DNA of 59,499 bases, taken from Romeriopsis navalis LEGE 11480. Lineage in GTDB: Bacteria > Cyanobacteriota > Cyanobacteriia > Leptolyngbyales > Leptolyngbyaceae. Shown piece by piece: positions 37,822-46,361 of the stretch. Within the stretch, counting starts at the first letter, position 1. The number at the start of each line of letters is the position of its first letter. The DNA lies in NCBI RefSeq assembly GCF_015207035.1, contig NZ_JADEXQ010000027.1, positions 1-59,499 on the forward strand, written 5' to 3'. Position numbers and translations under genes: made by a program. The notes beneath the pieces are model-generated. The model was not told the origin of the DNA and made no database searches. It saw only the letters and a program-made list of their open reading frames with translations.

Positions 37822-37849
37822 GGCTTGGATATACTGGCTTGGATATACT
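37822..37849 (+). repeat. 14-bp perfect tandem repeat before hsdM
   Basis: GGCTTGGATATACT occurs twice head to tail (37822-37835 and 37836-37849), between the tRNA and the hsdM start. It lies in the likely promoter or leader of the operon and could be a slippage product or an operator. Confidence 0.85.
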
Positions 37850-37879
37850 AAGCTGCCCCCTGAGTTACGCACGATCGAT

Positions 37880-39517
37880 ATGCCCAAAACAGCGAAAGCG
37901 AAAGCCCCGAATAATGAGTCATTAGAGCAGAAGCTCTGGAAGGCGGCGGATAAGCTGCGGAAGAATATTGATGCGGCGGAGTATAAGCACATCGCCCTGG
38001 GGCTGATTTTCCTAAAGTACATTTCCGATGCTTTTGAGGAGCTACATCTCAAGCTAATTGCTGGGGAAGGAGAGTACGAAGGGGCGGACCCGGAAGACCC
38101 GGATGAATACAAGGCAGAGAATGTGTTTTTTGTCCCGGCGGAGGCACGGTGGTCGGCGTTGCAGGCTCAGGCGAAGCAGCCGACGATCGGGCAGAAAGTA
38201 GATGAGGCAATGGAGGCGATCGAGCAGGCGAATCCGAAGGTATTGAAGGGGATTTTGCCGAAGGTGTTTGGTCAGCAGAAGTTGGACCCGGCTTCGTTGG
38301 GTGGGCTGATTGACATGATTGGTAGTGTCAATTTGGTGCAGGCCAAGCCAGAAGCAGATGAGCAGTTGAGTTTAGAGGCTGAGCCTACGGGAGAGCCACC
38401 TAGGCAGGCGGATTTGTTGGGGCAGGTGTATGAGTATTTTTTGGGGCAGTTTGCGTTGGCGGAGGGGAAGAAGGGGGGACAGTTTTATACGCCGGAGGCG
38501 GTGGTGCGGGTGTTGGTGGAGATGCTGGAGCCGTATCACGGGCGAGTGTTTGACCCTTGTTGTGGTTCGGGGGGGATGTTTGTTCAGAGTGAGAAGTTTG
38601 TCAGTCATCATCAGGGACGGCTGGATGATATTTCGATCTATGGGCAGGAGAGCAATGAGACGACTTATAAGCTGTGTCGGATGAATTTGGCGATTCGGGG
38701 CATTGATGGCTCGAATATTCGCTGGAATCCGGAGGGGTCGTTTTTGAATGATGCCCATAATGATTTGAAGGCGGACTTTGTGATTGCTAATCCGCCGTTT
38801 AATGACAGTGACTGGGTTGGTCGTATAGATCCCAAGAGTGACGGAGGGCATCCACTTCGCAGGGATGGGCGCTGGAAGTATGGGGTACCGCCTGTGGGGA
38901 ATGCGAACTTTGCTTGGGTGCAGCATTTCTTGTATCACTTAGCTCCGACGGGGGCGGCGGGGTTTGTGTTGTCGAATGGGTCGCTGTCGTCGAATACGAG
39001 TGGGGAGGGGGAGATTCGCAAGGCGTTGGTGGAGAAGGATTTGGTGGATTGCATTGTGATGCTGCCGACGCAATTGTTTTACAACACGGGAATTCCGGCT
39101 TGTTTGTGGTTTTTGAGTCGGTCTAAGAATGGGAATAAGCACCGGAACCGCAAGGGGGAGGTGTTGTTTATTGATGCGTCGGAGTTGGGCTATATGGTCA
39201 ATCGGCGTAATCGGGCGTTTGCGGAAGACGATATTCAGCGGATTGCGGGGACGTATCGGGAGTGGAAGCGGGATGGGGGTGAGTATGAGGATGTGAAGGG
39301 ATTTTGTAAGTCGGTGGTGCTGGCGGAGATTGAGAAGCACAATTTTGTGTTGACGCCGGGGCGGTATGTGGGGATTCCAGATGAGGTGGATGATGGGGTG
39401 CCGTTTGAGGAGAAGATGGGGGCCTTGACGGCGACATTGGCGGAGCAGATGCAGGAAGCATCGGAGTTGGATGCGGAGATTAAGACTCAGTTGGCGAAAG
39501 TGGGGTTTGAGTTATGA
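37880..39517 (+). CDS. hsdM: Type I restriction-modification DNA methyltransferase subunit HsdM
   Basis: HsdM methylates adenine within the sequence chosen by HsdS. The N-terminal helical domain ([21 protein letters not shown], then [20 protein letters not shown]) is typical. The catalytic domain has [15 protein letters not shown], the SAM-binding [14 protein letters not shown], and the adenine-methylase motif ANPPF near residue 305. The ATG at 37880 gives the canonical MPKTAKAK start; the earlier start at 37796 would add an atypical leader over the tandem repeat. The coding strand is strikingly G/T-rich, unlike the C/A-rich DUF1016 and hsdR genes of the same operon. It overlaps hsdS by four bases (ATGA). 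Confidence 0.95.
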   Translation: MPKTAKAKAPNNESLEQKLWKAADKLRKNIDAAEYKHIALGLIFLKYISDAFEELHLKLIAGEGEYEGADPEDPDEYKAENVFFVPAEARWSALQAQAKQPTIGQKVDEAMEAIEQANPKVLKGILPKVFGQQKLDPASLGGLIDMIGSVNLVQAKPEADEQLSLEAEPTGEPPRQADLLGQVYEYFLGQFALAEGKKGGQFYTPEAVVRVLVEMLEPYHGRVFDPCCGSGGMFVQSEKFVSHHQGRLDDISIYGQESNETTYKLCRMNLAIRGIDGSNIRWNPEGSFLNDAHNDLKADFVIANPPFNDSDWVGRIDPKSDGGHPLRRDGRWKYGVPPVGNANFAWVQHFLYHLAPTGAAGFVLSNGSLSSNTSGEGEIRKALVEKDLVDCIVMLPTQLFYNTGIPACLWFLSRSKNGNKHRNRKGEVLFIDASELGYMVNRRNRAFAEDDIQRIAGTYREWKRDGGEYEDVKGFCKSVVLAEIEKHNFVLTPGRYVGIPDEVDDGVPFEEKMGALTATLAEQMQEASELDAEIKTQLAKVGFEL

Positions 39518-40797
39518 GTAAATGGGAGGATTTAACGCTTACAGAAGCTGGAATAACTCTGATTGACTGCGACCACAAAACTCCCCCTCCAGCTGATAAA
39601 GGGCTGCCTTATGTTGCTATTCCTCAAATGAAGAATGGTTACATCGATTTCTCAGATGCACGTTTGATCTCTGAAGAAGATTTTGAGATATGGACGAGAA
39701 AAGCAAATCCTCAAGTGAATGATGTTGTACTGAGCAGACGCTGCAACCCTGGAGAAAGCTCATATGTCGCTGAGGGCATGAAATTTGCTCTTGGGCAAAA
39801 CCTAGTTCTTCTTCGTTCAGACGGAAAATTAGTCAAGAAGCCGTTTTTAAGATGGCTCATAAAAAGCCCTGCTTGGTGGGCCGAAGTTAGAAAGAATATA
39901 AACGTTGGAGCGGTTTTCAATAGCCTTAAGTGCAGAGAAATCATAAACTTCACGCTTCCTATCCCACCAATTGAAGAGCAGGAGGAAATTACAAAAACTC
40001 TATACTGCCTCGATCGCAAAATCGAAAACCTCCGCAAACAGAACGAGACGCTAGAGGCGATCGCACAAACCCTCTTCAAACATTGGTTCATCGACTTCGA
40101 GTTTCCCAACGCCGACGGCAAGCCCTACAAGTCATCCGGCGGCGCAATGGAACCATCAGAGCTAGGCGAAATCCCCGCAGGCTGGCGCGTTGTTCGAATG
40201 GAAGAAATTGCTGACAGAATCGCGATGGGGCCGTTTGGCTCTCGAATAACAACCGATAATTTTGTAGATAGCGGTGTCCCTATAATTCGAGGCGGGAATC
40301 TAGTAAATGGTTTTAATGAAAGAGATTTTGTATATCTAACCGAAGAGAAAGCTGATGACTTAAAAAGCTCCAATGCTTTCCCTGAAGACATTGTTTTTAC
40401 GCATAGAGGAACGCTAGGGCAAGTTGGGTTTATTCCTACGAATTCGACATATCCACGTTATGTAGTCTCCCAAAGCCAAATGCTCCTTGGAGTCAATAAG
40501 GCTTTAGCAAGTTCCAGATTAGTCTATAGATTTTTTTGCTCAAAAGTAGGATTAAATGCGATTCTTGCCAATAAAAATACTACTGGCGTTCCTTCTATCG
40601 GTAGACCTACAACAACCTTGAAATCTATTCAAATCGCACTTCCTGAAGACGGCATCATGAACCAGTTTGATTCGCTAATCAAAGCGACTGACTCGAAGAT
40701 AGAAGCAAATGACAGGCAAATCCAAACCCTAACCAAAACCCGCGACACACTCCTCCCCAAACTCATGAGTGGCAAACTCCGCGTAGGAGGTGACTAA
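39514..40797 (+). CDS. hsdS: Type I restriction-modification specificity subunit HsdS
   Basis: HsdS recognises the bipartite target through two target-recognition domains. TRD 1 is about residues 1-145 and TRD 2 about 220-390. Each is followed by a helical dimer spacer: [24 protein letters not shown] with [22 protein letters not shown], and then [22 protein letters not shown] with [15 protein letters not shown]. Both TRD-coding stretches (39540-39990 and 40190-40660) are visibly AT-richer than the spacers, as expected from TRD exchange. The recognition sequence cannot be predicted. It overlaps hsdM (ATGA) and almost touches the DUF1016 gene. Confidence 0.93.
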   Translation: MSKWEDLTLTEAGITLIDCDHKTPPPADKGLPYVAIPQMKNGYIDFSDARLISEEDFEIWTRKANPQVNDVVLSRRCNPGESSYVAEGMKFALGQNLVLLRSDGKLVKKPFLRWLIKSPAWWAEVRKNINVGAVFNSLKCREIINFTLPIPPIEEQEEITKTLYCLDRKIENLRKQNETLEAIAQTLFKHWFIDFEFPNADGKPYKSSGGAMEPSELGEIPAGWRVVRMEEIADRIAMGPFGSRITTDNFVDSGVPIIRGGNLVNGFNERDFVYLTEEKADDLKSSNAFPEDIVFTHRGTLGQVGFIPTNSTYPRYVVSQSQMLLGVNKALASSRLVYRFFCSKVGLNAILANKNTTGVPSIGRPTTTLKSIQIALPEDGIMNQFDSLIKATDSKIEANDRQIQTLTKTRDTLLPKLMSGKLRVGGD

Positions 40798-40798
40798 C

Positions 40799-41812
40799 AT
40801 GAGCAACCTCACCCCCAACCCCAAAACCTACCAAGACCTTATCGCGCTCATTGCCAAATGCCTCACCCAAGGCCGACTCCAAGCCGCCCAACAAGTCAAC
40901 ACCACCCTCCTCGAAACCTACTGGCAAATTGGACGCTACATCATCGAATTTGAACAAGACGGACAAGCCAGAGCCGAATACGGCTCCAAACTCCTCGCCC
41001 AACTATCCAAAGACCTCAAAGCCTCCCACGGAAAAGGCTTCAGCCGCCGCAACATCCTCGACATGCGGCGCTTTTACCTCACCTACCCAAAATGGCAGAC
41101 AGTGTCCGCCAAATTAAGCTGGTCCCACTACACCGAACTCCTCGCCATCTCCGACGACCTCGCCCGCTCCTTCTACGAGCAACAATGCCTCAAAGAAAAC
41201 TGGTCCGTCCGCGAACTCAAACGCCAGAAAAACGCCGCCCTCTTCGAACGCATCGCCCTCAGCAAAGACCGCACCGAAATCCTCACCCTCGCTCAACAAG
41301 GACAACAGCTTGACGCCATCCAAGACGTCGTCAAAGACCCCTATATCTTCGAATTCCTCGACCTCCCCGAACGCAACTACAAAGAAAGCGAACTCGAACA
41401 ACGCCTGATCGAAAAACTCGAACAATTCCTCCTCGAACTCGGCAAAGGCTTCGCCTTTATCGGCCAGCAATACCGCATCACCCTCAACAACACCCACTTC
41501 TACGTCGATCTCGTCTTCTACCACCGCATCCTCAAATGCTTCGTCCTGATTGACCTCAAAACCCGTGCCGTCAGCCACCAAGACATCGGCCAAATGAACC
41601 TCTACCTCAACTACTTCCGCGCCGAAGAAAACGTCGAAGACGACAACGCACCCATCGGCATTGTCCTCGCCAAAGACAAAGATGAAATCCTCGTAGAATA
41701 CGCCACCGGCTCCATCTCCAACCAGCTCTTCGTCTCCCGCTACCAGCTTTACCTCCCCGACAAAGCCGCCCTCCAGCAAGAACTCCAACGCATCCTCCAA
41801 GCCGAATCCTAA
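40799..41812 (+). CDS. DUF1016/YhcG-type PDDEXK nuclease-domain protein
   Basis: The 337-residue protein has the two-part layout of the YhcG family. An N-terminal DUF1016 helical domain (QQVNTTLLETYWQIGRYI, GFSRRNILDMRRFYLTYP, LSWSHYTELLAI) precedes a C-terminal PDDEXK-like nuclease fold with NNTHFYVDLVFYH (the Asp) and CFVLIDLKTRAVSHQDIGQMNLY (the D-x-K pair). A near-perfect GGAGGTGA lies before the ATG at 40799. It sits between hsdS and hsdR. Such proteins are often found near type I systems in bacteria, but their job there is not established; a nuclease or accessory defence role is likely. Confidence 0.88.
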   Translation: MSNLTPNPKTYQDLIALIAKCLTQGRLQAAQQVNTTLLETYWQIGRYIIEFEQDGQARAEYGSKLLAQLSKDLKASHGKGFSRRNILDMRRFYLTYPKWQTVSAKLSWSHYTELLAISDDLARSFYEQQCLKENWSVRELKRQKNAALFERIALSKDRTEILTLAQQGQQLDAIQDVVKDPYIFEFLDLPERNYKESELEQRLIEKLEQFLLELGKGFAFIGQQYRITLNNTHFYVDLVFYHRILKCFVLIDLKTRAVSHQDIGQMNLYLNYFRAEENVEDDNAPIGIVLAKDKDEILVEYATGSISNQLFVSRYQLYLPDKAALQQELQRILQAES

Positions 41813-41935
41813 ACCGCTACCGCATCCCTCCACGCCCCCAGCCATTCTATTTCCCAAAAATCTCCCGAAACACCCCATATTCTCTTGAAATATTAAATAC
41901 AATGAGAGCTATGGGAATACACGGGCAGGGAAGTA

Positions 41936-44900
41936 ATGAAATTTACGACCGAAGACGACATCGAATACTACAACCTCGAACTGCTCGATGCCCTCGGCTA
42001 TCGCTACACCTACGCCGCCGACATCGCCCCAGCCACCACCAACGATAACGCCAGCTTCCAAGCCAAAGACAGCAGCGGCAGCTACCTCAGCCCCACAAGA
42101 CGCCAAAGCTACAGCGAAGTCCTGCTCAAAGATCGCCTCACCACCGCCATTGCCCGTATCAATCCCCACATTCCGCCCGATGCCCGCACCACCGCCCAAC
42201 GCGAACTACAAAACATCGCCAGTCCTGACCTAATCAGCAACAACGAAACCTTCCACCGCTACCTCACCGAAGGCATCACCGTCGAATACCAAAAAGACGG
42301 CGAAAGGGGGTCCGAAACCCGGGGCGAACAACTCTGGCTGATCGACTGGGACAACCCCGAAAACAACGACTTCCTCGCCGTCAACCAATTCACCATCATC
42401 GAAGACAACCATAACCGCCGTCCCGACATCATTCTCTTCGTCAACGGGATGCCCTTAGTGGTAATCGAACTCAAAAACGCATCCGATGCCAAAGCCGACC
42501 TGCACGCCGCCTACAACCAACTCCAAACCTACAAACTCGAAATCCCCAGCCTCTTCACCTACAACACCCTCCTCGTCATCTCCGATGGCCTCGCCGCCCG
42601 TGCAGGCTCCCTCTCCGCCCCCGAAAGTCGCTTCAGCCAATGGAAGCGCCAACTCCCCGATGAACTAGGCGGCGGCATCGACAACGCCCCCAACACCAAC
42701 GAACTCGAAATCCTCACCACCGGGATGCTCAACAAGCACACCCTACTCGACCTCATCCGTCACTTCACCGTCTTCGAAAAAATCAAAACCGAAGACCCCA
42801 CTACCGAAATCGTCACCCTCCAAACCATCAAGAAAATTGGCGCTTACCACCAATACTACGCCGTTAACAAAGCCGTCGAAAGCGTCCTCACCGCCACAGC
42901 AGACAACCACCGTGGCGGCGTCGTTTGGCACACCCAGGGCAGCGGCAAATCCCTCTCCATGGTCTTCCTCAGCGGCAAGCTAGTGCTAGCCCTCGATAAT
43001 CCCACCCTCGTCATCCTCACCGATCGCAACGACCTCGACGACCAACTCTTCGACACCTTCGCCGGATGCCGCCAACTACTGCGCCAAGCCCCCCAACAGG
43101 CCAACAACCGCGAAGCCGTCCGCGAACTACTCAACGTCAGCTCCGGCGGCATCGTCTTCACCACCGTACAAAAATTCGGCCCACAGGAAGGCGAGACCTT
43201 GTACCCAAAAATTAGTGATCGCACCAACATTGTCGTCCTGGCCGACGAAGCCCACCGCAGCCAATACGGCTTCAAAGCCAAAGAGGTCAACCTCAAAGAC
43301 GCAGCAGGCAAAGTAATCGGCAAACAGACCCGCTATGGCTTTGCTAAATACATCCGCGATGCCCTACCCAACGCCACCTTCGTCGGCTTCACCGGCACCC
43401 CCGTCGAACAAACCGATAAAAACACCCCCGAAATCTTTGGCGGCTACATCTACCCAATTTACGACGTCGCCCAAGCGATCAAAGACGGAGCCACCGTCCC
43501 CATCTACTACGAAAGCCGCCTGGTCCAAGTCGATCTCGATGCCAAAGGCCGCGAACTGCTCAACGAACTCGACGAAGACCTCAGCTTTGAAGACCTCAGC
43601 AGCACCCAACAAGCCAAAGCCAAACAGACCAAAATTGAAGCGATCGTCGGCTCCACCCAGCGCCTCGAAACCATCGCCAACGACATCGTCACCCACTTCG
43701 AGCAGCGCCAAACCGTCAATTACGGCAAAGGCATGATCGTCACCCTCAGCCGCCGCATCGCCGCCAACCTCTACGACCAGATCATCCAGCTCCGCCCGGA
43801 CTGGCACAGCGACGACCTCAACAGCGGCAAAATCAAAGTCATCATGACCGCCAGTGCCTCCGACGAAGGCAACCTGGTCAGACATCACACCACCAAGAAA
43901 AATCGGCAGATCCTCGCCCAACGGATCAAAGACCCCGCCAACGAACTCGAACTCGTTATCGTCTGCGACATGTGGCTCACCGGGTTTGATGCCCCCTGCC
44001 TCCACACCATGTACATCGACAAGCCGATGAAAGGCCACAACCTGATGCAAGCGATCGCCCGCATCAACCGCGTCTACTTCGAGAAACAAGGCGGCTTGAT
44101 TGTCGATTACCTCGGCGTCGCCCACGAACTCAAAGAAGCCCTCAAGTTCTACTCCCAAAGCGGCGGCAAAGGTGATTTGACCGTAGATCAAGCGGTGGCG
44201 ATCGGCCTCATGCTAACCAAGCTAGAAATCGTCGAAGGCATCATGGCCGGATTCGACTACCAGCCCTACTTCACCGCCAGCACCGGCGACAAACTCAACA
44301 TCCTCAAATCCGCCACCAACTACGTCGCCAACCCACAAATCAAAGACCGCTTCCTCGATGCCGTCACCGCCCTCGGCAGAATCTACGCGCTCACGGCCCA
44401 CAATCCTAAAGCGATCGCCCAGGCCGAGAAAGTTTCGTTCTTCCAAGCCATCCAAGCCAGCCTCCGTAAGCTCGAACCCAGCGACGGCAACCTCAGCAAT
44501 ACCGAAATCGAAACCGCCATCCGGCAAGTCGTCGATCAAGCCCTTGTTTCCGATACCGTCGTCAACATCTTCGACGAAGCCGGAATCAAAAGCCCCGACA
44601 TCTCCATCATCTCCGACGAATTCCTTGAAGAAGTCGAAGGCATGGAGCACAAAAACTTGGCAGTAGAGCTACTCAAAAAGCTGCTGCGTGATGAAATCAA
44701 AGCCCAACAGCGCACAAATGTTGTGCAAAGTCGTAAGCTCACCGAAATGCTGGAAGACGCGCTCAAACGATACCAGAGCCAAGTCATTAGCGTTACGGAC
44801 GTATTAAAAGAGTTGATCGAGATCGGCAAAGATGTCGAAGCCGCTAAAAAACGGGGTGAGGATCTGGGTTTAGAACCGTATGAGTATGCCTTCTATCAAG

Positions 44901-45160
44901 CTCTCGCCCAAAATGAAAGTGCGCGTGATGTCATGGGACAAGATCAACTGCGAGAACTCGCGATCGTCCTGGTTCAACGTGTTCGCAAGAATGCGTCGAT
45001 CGACTGGAACCTCAAAGAAAGTGTCCGCGCCCGCATGAAGGTGATGGTCAAACGTCTGCTGCGGCAATATGGCTATCCACCCGATATGCAGGCTTTGGCG
45101 ATCGAACTTGTTTTGGAGCAAGCAAAGGTTTTTACCGAATTTGAGGTGGAGACGAACTAA
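41936..45160 (+). CDS. hsdR: Type I restriction endonuclease subunit HsdR
   Basis: HsdR supplies ATP-driven DNA translocation and cleavage. The N-terminal nuclease site is visible in RRPDIILFVNG followed by LVVIELKNA (PD...ELK). The motor has Walker A HTQGSGKSL near residue 331, DEAH (LADEAHRSQYGF) near 435, GFTGTPVE, and IARINRVYFEKQGGLIVDYLG. The C-terminal helical region (about 850-1074) joins the complex. The length of 1074 residues is normal. The ATG at 41936 starts it, 124 bp after the DUF1016 gene. The coding strand is C/A-rich up to about 44650 and more average after that, which suggests a patchwork gene. Frame is intact, so the system is probably active. Confidence 0.96.
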   Translation: MKFTTEDDIEYYNLELLDALGYRYTYAADIAPATTNDNASFQAKDSSGSYLSPTRRQSYSEVLLKDRLTTAIARINPHIPPDARTTAQRELQNIASPDLISNNETFHRYLTEGITVEYQKDGERGSETRGEQLWLIDWDNPENNDFLAVNQFTIIEDNHNRRPDIILFVNGMPLVVIELKNASDAKADLHAAYNQLQTYKLEIPSLFTYNTLLVISDGLAARAGSLSAPESRFSQWKRQLPDELGGGIDNAPNTNELEILTTGMLNKHTLLDLIRHFTVFEKIKTEDPTTEIVTLQTIKKIGAYHQYYAVNKAVESVLTATADNHRGGVVWHTQGSGKSLSMVFLSGKLVLALDNPTLVILTDRNDLDDQLFDTFAGCRQLLRQAPQQANNREAVRELLNVSSGGIVFTTVQKFGPQEGETLYPKISDRTNIVVLADEAHRSQYGFKAKEVNLKDAAGKVIGKQTRYGFAKYIRDALPNATFVGFTGTPVEQTDKNTPEIFGGYIYPIYDVAQAIKDGATVPIYYESRLVQVDLDAKGRELLNELDEDLSFEDLSSTQQAKAKQTKIEAIVGSTQRLETIANDIVTHFEQRQTVNYGKGMIVTLSRRIAANLYDQIIQLRPDWHSDDLNSGKIKVIMTASASDEGNLVRHHTTKKNRQILAQRIKDPANELELVIVCDMWLTGFDAPCLHTMYIDKPMKGHNLMQAIARINRVYFEKQGGLIVDYLGVAHELKEALKFYSQSGGKGDLTVDQAVAIGLMLTKLEIVEGIMAGFDYQPYFTASTGDKLNILKSATNYVANPQIKDRFLDAVTALGRIYALTAHNPKAIAQAEKVSFFQAIQASLRKLEPSDGNLSNTEIETAIRQVVDQALVSDTVVNIFDEAGIKSPDISIISDEFLEEVEGMEHKNLAVELLKKLLRDEIKAQQRTNVVQSRKLTEMLEDALKRYQSQVISVTDVLKELIEIGKDVEAAKKRGEDLGLEPYEYAFYQALAQNESARDVMGQDQLRELAIVLVQRVRKNASIDWNLKESVRARMKVMVKRLLRQYGYPPDMQALAIELVLEQAKVFTEFEVETN

Positions 45161-45219
45161 TTCCCCTCTCTATGGAAGTCAACATTGAGAATACTTGCTT
45201 GGAAATTCGTAAGCGTATT

Positions 45220-45257
45220 TTCTAAACTTGGTATGCACTTCTAAACTTGGTGTGCAC
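45220..45257 (+). repeat. 19-bp tandem repeat downstream of hsdR
   Basis: TTCTAAACTTGGTATGCAC (45220-45238) is followed directly by a second copy (45239-45257) with one change (GTGTGCAC). The copies are AT-rich with a palindromic GTGCAC end. It lies 60 bp after hsdR. Confidence 0.85.
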
Positions 45258-45397
45258 GATCGAGGCTCCCGACAACCGAATTTCCAGAAAAGTTCGCGGC
45301 TCACCCCGATCGTGCTCAGCCACTCGATTGCAAACCGCAGAAGATGTGACTCATTATGTAATTTAGACTACAGAATGAAGCGCGGTTCATCGAGTCC

Positions 45398-45760
45398 TTG
45401 CTTCGGCTGAAACGACTGATACACAATAGCTGTGACCAATGTGACAAAAAACTACGGGAGATGCAACAAATTTGGCATAAACCACATAGTATGATGCAAA
45501 AAGTCACCGGCTGGGCACTCGGTCAAAAGCAGCCCAACCGGCTTGTCCCCCAGTTATCACTAATGGAGAACATTGCAATGTTAAAGCAGTGTTGCATAAG
45601 TTTGCGATTAGATTTTCTAATTGAACCAATCGAGCAAAATCGAGCAAAACCTAAAAAGCATTGGCAACAGGCCGTCCAGCCGATTTATCAGAAGCTGAAG
45701 CAACAATTTTCGAGTCCCACTGCGATATGGCAGCGGATATATCGTGCTGGCAATTTTTGA
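45398..45760 (+). CDS. Doubtful 120-residue ORF
   Basis: This frame begins with TTG; an internal ATG at about 45461 could also be used. The protein is basic and Gln/Lys-rich with no recognised domain, and could be a decayed or spurious gene. The second half (HWQQAVQPIYQKLKQQFSS) looks helical. A 10-bp tandem repeat (AATCGAGCAA at 45628-45647) lies inside. It is listed only because no better frame fills the spacer. Confidence 0.2.
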   Translation: MLRLKRLIHNSCDQCDKKLREMQQIWHKPHSMMQKVTGWALGQKQPNRLVPQLSLMENIAMLKQCCISLRLDFLIEPIEQNRAKPKKHWQQAVQPIYQKLKQQFSSPTAIWQRIYRAGNF

Positions 45761-45961
45761 TGTTTGAGTTGCAGCCAATTAATCGCCGCTATTCCCTTGC
45801 CAATAGACTTTTCCCGGATTAGTTGAACCAATTAGAGCGAATCAGTCAACTGGCAATCGAAACATCAAAAATTATCATCTTCACTTTTCAAATGCCTTCT
45901 AAACAAGCATTTCCATTTTTTTAACAATCATTTTTCCTAGCTCCATACTTTAGTCGTTACG

Positions 45962-46183
45962 ATGTCTTTACCGGAAAAAGCACAGTTGGCGCATAATGCC
46001 GCCCACATTTTGATCGAAGAAGCACTTTCAAGTCAGGAAAACCCTTTAGAGGCGATCTCAAACTCCATGACCAAGGAAGAGTTTCGAGTGTTCTGCAAAC
46101 TTCTATCCTTTGAATGTCAAAAGTTAGTGGACCGTCAAATCAGCATCTGGGAAACCTCCAGTACCCAAAAAAATCCTCGATAA
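45962..46183 (+). CDS. Small hypothetical protein
   Basis: A 73-residue ORF with ATG start at 45962 encodes a soluble, mostly helical protein (LPEKAQLAHNAAHILIEEAL, then SMTKEEFRVFCKLLSFECQKL). Its composition is protein-like, with no membrane segment. I cannot assign a family. The Shine-Dalgarno site is weak. Confidence 0.5.
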   Translation: MSLPEKAQLAHNAAHILIEEALSSQENPLEAISNSMTKEEFRVFCKLLSFECQKLVDRQISIWETSSTQKNPR

Positions 46184-46361
46184 ATCGCTCACAAGATGAA
46201 ATTTGCCATTTTCATCTAGGCGATCGCCCACATCCGATGAACGTTCAATCCCCTAGTTAAGGATTTGGACTGGGATTGGTGACACACATTATCTTCGCTC
46301 CATTGGCTAAACTACTCATACAGCCAACATGCTGAGTTGCCGCAATTTCAGTGAGCGTAAA

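Larger units (their letters stand above)
45161..45961. other. Spacer right of the restriction-modification operon
   Basis: This 800-bp region is AT-rich and has few coding signs. It holds two tandem repeats (45220-45257 and 45628-45647) and one weak frame (45398-45760). I see no integrase, terminal repeat or tRNA fragment that would define the right end of an island. Confidence 0.5.

Noticed and set aside
41114-41902. A 262-residue minus-strand frame rich in Val, Phe, Glu and Gly inside the DUF1016 gene.
   Set aside because: It is an antisense shadow produced by the C-rich codon use of the real gene; the same applies to minus-strand frames within hsdR.
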